A DNA stretch of 38,673 nucleotides, taken from NCBI GenBank assembly GCA_005881595.1, contig VBBY01000006.1, forward strand, positions 1 through 38,673, written 5' to 3'. Below, piece after piece: positions 35,328 through 38,673 of this stretch. How positions within the stretch are numbered: the stretch's first letter is position 1; every line of letters starts with the position of its first letter. A model generated the notes under the pieces. The model saw only the letters and a program-made list of their open reading frames with translations. It did no database searches and had not been told where the DNA came from. Both the position numbers and the translations under genes were made by a program. The stretch comes from Betaproteobacteria bacterium (lineage in GTDB: Bacteria > Pseudomonadota > Gammaproteobacteria > Burkholderiales > SG8-39).

Positions 35328-37652
35328 CTACGCTCCGCGCAAAGCCCGCCAGACCTTCTCCGGGGTGAGCGGCATCTCAAGATGCAGCACGCCGCGCTCG
35401 TGGAGCGCATCGAGAACCGCGTGCACGACCGCCGGCACGGCGCCGATCGTGCCGAGCTCGCCGCAGCCCTTGACGCCGAGGAGGTTGGTCCTGCAGGGCA
35501 CGCCTTCATCGAAAGCATTGCGCAGCGGCGGCAGCTGGTCGGCGCGCGGCACGCAGTAGTCCATGAAGGATCCGGAAAGCAGCTGCCCGCTGTCCTGATC
35601 GTAGACCGCCTGCTCGTACAGGGCCTGGCCGACGCCCTGCGCAACGCCGCCCTGGATCTGTCCTTCGACGATCATGTGATTGATGATCCGGCCGATGTCG
35701 TCGCAACTGACGATGCGAGCGAGCCGGACCTCGCCGGTCTCCGGATCGACCTCGACTTCGCAGGCCTGGGCGCCGTTGGGCCAGGAAGGCGTCGAGGGGG
35801 TCTCGGTAGCCGAGACGCGGAACGCCTTCTCCGGCTGGCGCGCAGCGAGCTCGGCCAGCCCGATGGCGCGGTCGGTGCCGGCAATCCTGAAGGCCCCATC
35901 GCGATACTCGATGTCGCCCGGGGCCGTCTCGAGCGCCTCCGCGGCAAGCTCCTTGCCGCGCGCAATGGTCTTGCGGCCCGCCGCCACCACCGCCGAGCCG
36001 CCCACGAAAGCGGAGCGCGATCCCACGCTGCCTACGCCGTTCGCGAGGTCGGTGTCGCCCTGAACGATATGGATTTTCTCAGCAGAGATTCCCAGCACTT
36101 CGGCGAGCAGCTGCGTGTACGTGGTTTCCAGTCCCTGCCCCATCGCCTGCGTGCCGGAGAACGCCGTGACCGTGCCATCGGCGCCGACCCGGATGTCGAC
36201 CGTCTCGGTCGGAAGGGCACCGGTCCATTCCAGGTAGACCGACAGCCCCCGGCCCCGCAGCCGCCCGCGGCTGCGCGATTGCTCGCGCCGCGCCGCGAAA
36301 CCCCGCCAGTCGGCCAGCTCGACAAGCCGGTCGACGATGCGCGGGAAATTGCCGCTGTCGTAGACATCGCCGAGGTGCGTGCGATAAGGGAAATCCTCCG
36401 GCCGGATGAAATTGCGCCGCCGGATCTCTACGGGGTCGAGCCGCATCTCGCGCGCGGCCTTCTCCATCAGCCGCTCCATGAGATAGTTCGCCTCCGGCCT
36501 GCCGGCCCCGCGGTAGGCGCCGGTTGCCATCGTGTTGGTCAGCACCGCCTTGACGCGATAATCCACGACCGGAACGTCGTAGACAGTCGTCTGTACCTTC
36601 GGGCCCAGCGAGAGCGGAATGATCGCCGAGGAGCCGACCGGCGGCGCGCCGATGTTGCCAAGCATTTCCACGCGCAAAGCGAGGATGCGGCCGTCGCGGT
36701 CGAGCGCCAGCCTCGCCTTGAAATGCTGGTCGCGCCCCATGTGCGCCGCGAGGAACTCCTCGCTGCGCTCGCCGCGCCATTTCACCGGCCGCCCGAGCTT
36801 CTGCGCCGCGTAGCAGACCAGCGCGTCCTCGGGCGCGAGGCCGGTCTTCATCCCGAAGCCGCCGCCGATGTCGCCGACGACCACCCGGAACTCTTCAGGC
36901 CGCCTGCGGAACACCGCGCCCAGCAGCTCGCGCGCGCCGCTCGGGGTCTGGTTCTGCGTGTGGAGCGTCGTGCGGCCGCCGGCGAAGACGCCGATAGAGC
37001 AGCGCGGCTCGAGCGCCGCCGCGACCAGGCGCTGGTTGTGCAGCTCGAGCTCGGTAATGTGCGCTGCCGCCGCGAACGCCTTGTCGACCGCGGCCGCATC
37101 GCCGTAAGCCGCCTCGGCGGCGATATTTCCCGTCGCCTCCGGCCAGACGAGCGGAGCGCCCGCCTCTACCGCGCGGCGCGCGTCCACCACGCAAGGTAAT
37201 TCCTCATACTCAACTGAAACAAGATCGGCGGCATCTTCGGCCTGCCTGCGCGTTTCGGCGACGATAGCCGCCACCGGCTGCCCTGCGTAGTAAACCCTGT
37301 CCTCGGCAAGCAGGGTGCGCGGCGGCGCGGCCATCGGCGCGCCGTCGGCCCGCTTGAAGAGCGGCGGAAACGGAATAGGGGCCACGCCATCGGCGCGCAG
37401 CTCGGCCATGCTCCAGGCGGCGATCACCCCCGCGGCGCTCCTGCATCCCGACAAGTCCAATGCAGAGATATCTGCATGGGCATGCGGGGAGCGCGCCACC
37501 ACCAGCCACGCGAGACCCGCAAACTCCAGGTCGTCGCTATAGCGCCCCTTGCCGACCAGAAGGCGGTCGTCCTCCAGACGCTTCTGGGTGCGCGAGGCGC
37601 CGAAGCGCGCCGACGACGGATCGAACTGGACCTGAAGCGAGGGTGAGCCCAT
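35328..37652 (-). CDS. Molybdopterin-binding subunit of a xanthine dehydrogenase-family enzyme (form II CoxL-like)
   Basis: 774 residues, full-length large subunit. An N-terminal a/b-hammerhead domain (from RLLVGKGRYSDDL) is followed by molybdenum-cofactor domains with GDIGGGFGMKTG, the active-site loop AYRGAGRPE, GTQAMGQGLETTYTQ and the catalytic Glu in GCGELGTIG. The AYRGAGR loop is that of form II proteins; form I CO dehydrogenases have AYxCSFR. So CO oxidation is not implied, and the substrate is likely an aldehyde or N-heterocycle. The usual FAD and 2Fe-2S subunit genes are not adjacent. A tiny Lys-rich ORF and hairpins lie upstream; the Shine-Dalgarno is poor. Confidence 0.92.
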   Translation of the reverse strand: MGSPSLQVQFDPSSARFGASRTQKRLEDDRLLVGKGRYSDDLEFAGLAWLVVARSPHAHADISALDLSGCRSAAGVIAAWSMAELRADGVAPIPFPPLFKRADGAPMAAPPRTLLAEDRVYYAGQPVAAIVAETRRQAEDAADLVSVEYEELPCVVDARRAVEAGAPLVWPEATGNIAAEAAYGDAAAVDKAFAAAAHITELELHNQRLVAAALEPRCSIGVFAGGRTTLHTQNQTPSGARELLGAVFRRRPEEFRVVVGDIGGGFGMKTGLAPEDALVCYAAQKLGRPVKWRGERSEEFLAAHMGRDQHFKARLALDRDGRILALRVEMLGNIGAPPVGSSAIIPLSLGPKVQTTVYDVPVVDYRVKAVLTNTMATGAYRGAGRPEANYLMERLMEKAAREMRLDPVEIRRRNFIRPEDFPYRTHLGDVYDSGNFPRIVDRLVELADWRGFAARREQSRSRGRLRGRGLSVYLEWTGALPTETVDIRVGADGTVTAFSGTQAMGQGLETTYTQLLAEVLGISAEKIHIVQGDTDLANGVGSVGSRSAFVGGSAVVAAGRKTIARGKELAAEALETAPGDIEYRDGAFRIAGTDRAIGLAELAARQPEKAFRVSATETPSTPSWPNGAQACEVEVDPETGEVRLARIVSCDDIGRIINHMIVEGQIQGGVAQGVGQALYEQAVYDQDSGQLLSGSFMDYCVPRADQLPPLRNAFDEGVPCRTNLLGVKGCGELGTIGAVPAVVHAVLDALHERGVLHLEMPLTPEKVWRALRGA

Positions 37653-37686
37653 GGGAGAAGTCTGGCGGCGAGCCCACCGAGTCGAA

Positions 37687-37731
37687 CCCCGCGCGGGGCC
37701 TCGAGTTGAGCGACCTTTCTTTTTCGCGGGG
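37687..37731 (-). promoter_or_regulatory. Alternative-hairpin element between the Lys-rich ORF and the CoxL-like gene
   Basis: Read on the minus strand, CCCCGCG (37731-37725) is followed after 26 bases by CCCCGCGCGGGG (37698-37687). The first arm can pair with CGCGGGG (7 bp). Alternatively the second element folds on itself (CCCC/GGGG with a GCGC loop). The two structures exclude each other. It resembles an attenuator or leader regulatory region, but the function is inference. Confidence 0.3.
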
Positions 37732-37743
37732 ATCGGCGACTAT

Positions 37744-37782
37744 CTACTTCTTCTTTTTCTTGCCTTTCTTCTTTGCTGCCAT
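37744..37782 (-). CDS. Candidate 12-residue lysine-rich peptide
   Basis: ATG 37782 to TAG 37744 encodes MAAKKKGKKKKK, with GAGGAG 6 bases before the start, one of the best ribosome-binding sites in the window. Eight of 12 residues are Lys, encoded by six AAG and two AAA. It stands alone upstream of the CoxL-like gene (91 bases between). It could be a leader peptide, a small basic nucleic-acid-binding peptide, or the remains of a longer Lys-rich (histone-like) tail. No homology can be judged at this length. Confidence 0.4.
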   Translation of the reverse strand: MAAKKKGKKKKK

Positions 37783-38119
37783 AACAAGCTCCTCTGAGAG
37801 TTGAACAACACGCTCAATCCGATCATTCAGGAACGAGCTATGCAGACTAATACTCCGTTCTGGCGCGCAGTGCAACTGAGCTGCCGCCTCACTGCAACCA
37901 GAGCCGATGGATCATGAGCAGGATCTCAGGCTCACGATGTACCAGTCGACTCGCAGTGAATGCGATTTTCAGTTCGCGCAGTGACAGCCATAGGATGGAT
38001 ATGCGAAACCGCCGGCCATCTCCCGCGCGGATCCCATTGCGCTGATGCATCTCCTCGAAGGCGACGAGACGGTCGAGAACCTGAAAGAGATCTGGCTCGC
38101 CGCCTACGAAAGGCGCTGC
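37783..38119. other. Gene-poor stretch, possible gene remnant
   Basis: 337 bases of lower GC than elsewhere, with no complete recognisable gene, tRNA or convincing terminator. From 37994 to 38164 the plus strand has an open frame (57 codons) containing MHLLEGDETVENLKEIW and AAYERR, which reads like real protein, but it has no good start. It also runs into the convergent ZIP gene. It may be a decayed gene end. The promoter of the Lys-rich ORF must also be here. Confidence 0.35.
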
Positions 38120-38673
38120 TTATCCGGCTGCGCGAGCCGCGACGAACATAAACGCCGCCCCTAGGCAGGTGATCCCTATGAGGCTGATCGCGGCGCTGGG
38201 GCCGGCCTGGGAGTGCGCCTCCGGCAGGATGTCGGAAGCGCCGATATACAGCAGGAATCCCGCGAAGAACCCCAGGTAAAGGATCAGCACGGAAGGCGGC
38301 ACCTGAAACAGCAGGGTGGAAACCATGCCCAGGACTGGAGCAAGCGCATCCAGCGCCAGCATCGCCACCGAGCGCAAAGTCGTGTTCCGATGGACCAGCA
38401 TCAAGCTCACGGTGTTCACGCCGTCGCAGAAATCGTGCGCTATGACCGCGATGGCAACCGGGATCCCGACCGCTGGCGAAACCTTGAACGCCAGGCCGAT
38501 CGCGACACCGTCCATAAAGCTGTGGCCGACCAGGGCGAGCGCCGACAGGACGCCCACCCGGGGGTGGCGATGCGTCGCGTAATCGCCCTCGTGCCCGTGA
38601 TGGATCAGCACGAATTTTTCCAGCCCGTGAAATAGAAGAAATCCAGCCACCAGCGCGATCATTGCGCCCGTGG
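38120..38673 (-). CDS. ZIP-family metal transporter, 5' end cut by the window edge
   Basis: At least 184 residues of the C-terminal part; the frame continues past the right edge, so the true start is not visible. The His-rich cytoplasmic loop (LIHHGHEGDYATHRHP) is followed by the ZIP signature helices LVGHSFMDGVAIGLAFK and VIAHDFCDGVNTVSLML. The first carries the usual HSxxDG; the second has HDFCDG where ZIP proteins usually have HExP(H/Q). Probably zinc or other divalent metal import. Its last 45 bases overlap a doubtful plus-strand open frame. Confidence 0.88.
   Translation of the reverse strand, partial: TGAMIALVAGFLLFHGLEKFVLIHHGHEGDYATHRHPRVGVLSALALVGHSFMDGVAIGLAFKVSPAVGIPVAIAVIAHDFCDGVNTVSLMLVHRNTTLRSVAMLALDALAPVLGMVSTLLFQVPPSVLILYLGFFAGFLLYIGASDILPEAHSQAGPSAAISLIGITCLGAAFMFVAARAAG

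Noticed and set aside
35382-37199. 605-codon plus-strand open frame opposite the CoxL-like gene
   Set aside because: Shadow composition; the molybdoenzyme is complete on the minus strand.
35328-37652. Aerobic carbon monoxide dehydrogenase (CO oxidation)
   Set aside because: The active-site loop is AYRGAGR (form II), not the AYxCSFR of true CO dehydrogenases, and the medium and small subunit genes are absent.
37653-37700. tRNA-like GGTTCGA motif on the minus strand
   Set aside because: The flanking bases do not form a T-arm, and no acceptor or anticodon stem can be drawn.

Overview
The window is high-GC, densely packed bacterial chromosome. The gene families and their order (PHA synthase cluster with phaR, a recJ/prfB/lysS block, bamD/rluD/pgeF, lolCD, comEC) point to a betaproteobacterium; I cannot fix the order or genus from sequence alone. 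I see no rRNA, tRNA, IS element, phage gene or CRISPR array. Almost everything is housekeeping or storage metabolism.

Layout. 1-4.7 kb: minus-strand run comEC, dodecin, alpha/beta hydrolase and an orphan amino-acid-binding protein, preceded by the start of an unknown membrane/exported protein cut by the window edge. 4.7-9.5 kb: a DUF2062 membrane protein (+), then minus-strand lolC, lolD, Na+/H+ antiporter and a pilin-like protein. 9.5-11.7 kb: HugZ-type flavoprotein, DUF429 protein, small lipoprotein (minus) and a glutathione S-transferase. 11.7-20.1 kb: plus-strand, largely translationally coupled run of an exonuclease/GIY-YIG fusion, an RpfE-like protein, recJ, an exported methyltransferase, a KTSC-domain protein, prfB (programmed +1 frameshift) and lysS, then a glycine-zipper protein.

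20.1-29.4 kb: nine minus-strand genes in the transcription order phaC, phaA, phaB, phaB, phaR, rimO, bktB-like thiolase, patatin-like protein, EamA transporter. These form a complete polyhydroxyalkanoate synthesis route with duplicated reductase and a second thiolase. 29.5-31.9 kb: pgeF and rluD (minus) diverging from bamD (+). 31.8-37.7 kb: minus-strand form II CoxL-like molybdoenzyme subunit, TonB-like protein, secretin-N-like protein and a DinG-family helicase. The right end has a 12-residue lysine-rich ORF, a 337-base gene-poor stretch and a truncated ZIP metal transporter.

The most interesting signals are in expression architecture. (1) Two divergent gene pairs (lipoprotein/GST and rluD/bamD) have start codons that overlap in a single CATG, each with a -10-like hexamer 6-11 bases before the start and inside the first codons of the partner. 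A third pair (lolC/hugZ-like) has abutting -10 hexamers in a 29-bp gap. All lack Shine-Dalgarno sequences, which suggests leaderless or nearly leaderless divergent transcription. (2) Three genes (patatin-like, rimO, dinG) encode conserved family N-termini for which a CTG codon is the best available start; two of these have a well-placed Shine-Dalgarno sequence. (3) The tiny lysine-rich ORF upstream of the CoxL-like gene is followed by two mutually exclusive hairpins, a leader-peptide-like layout.
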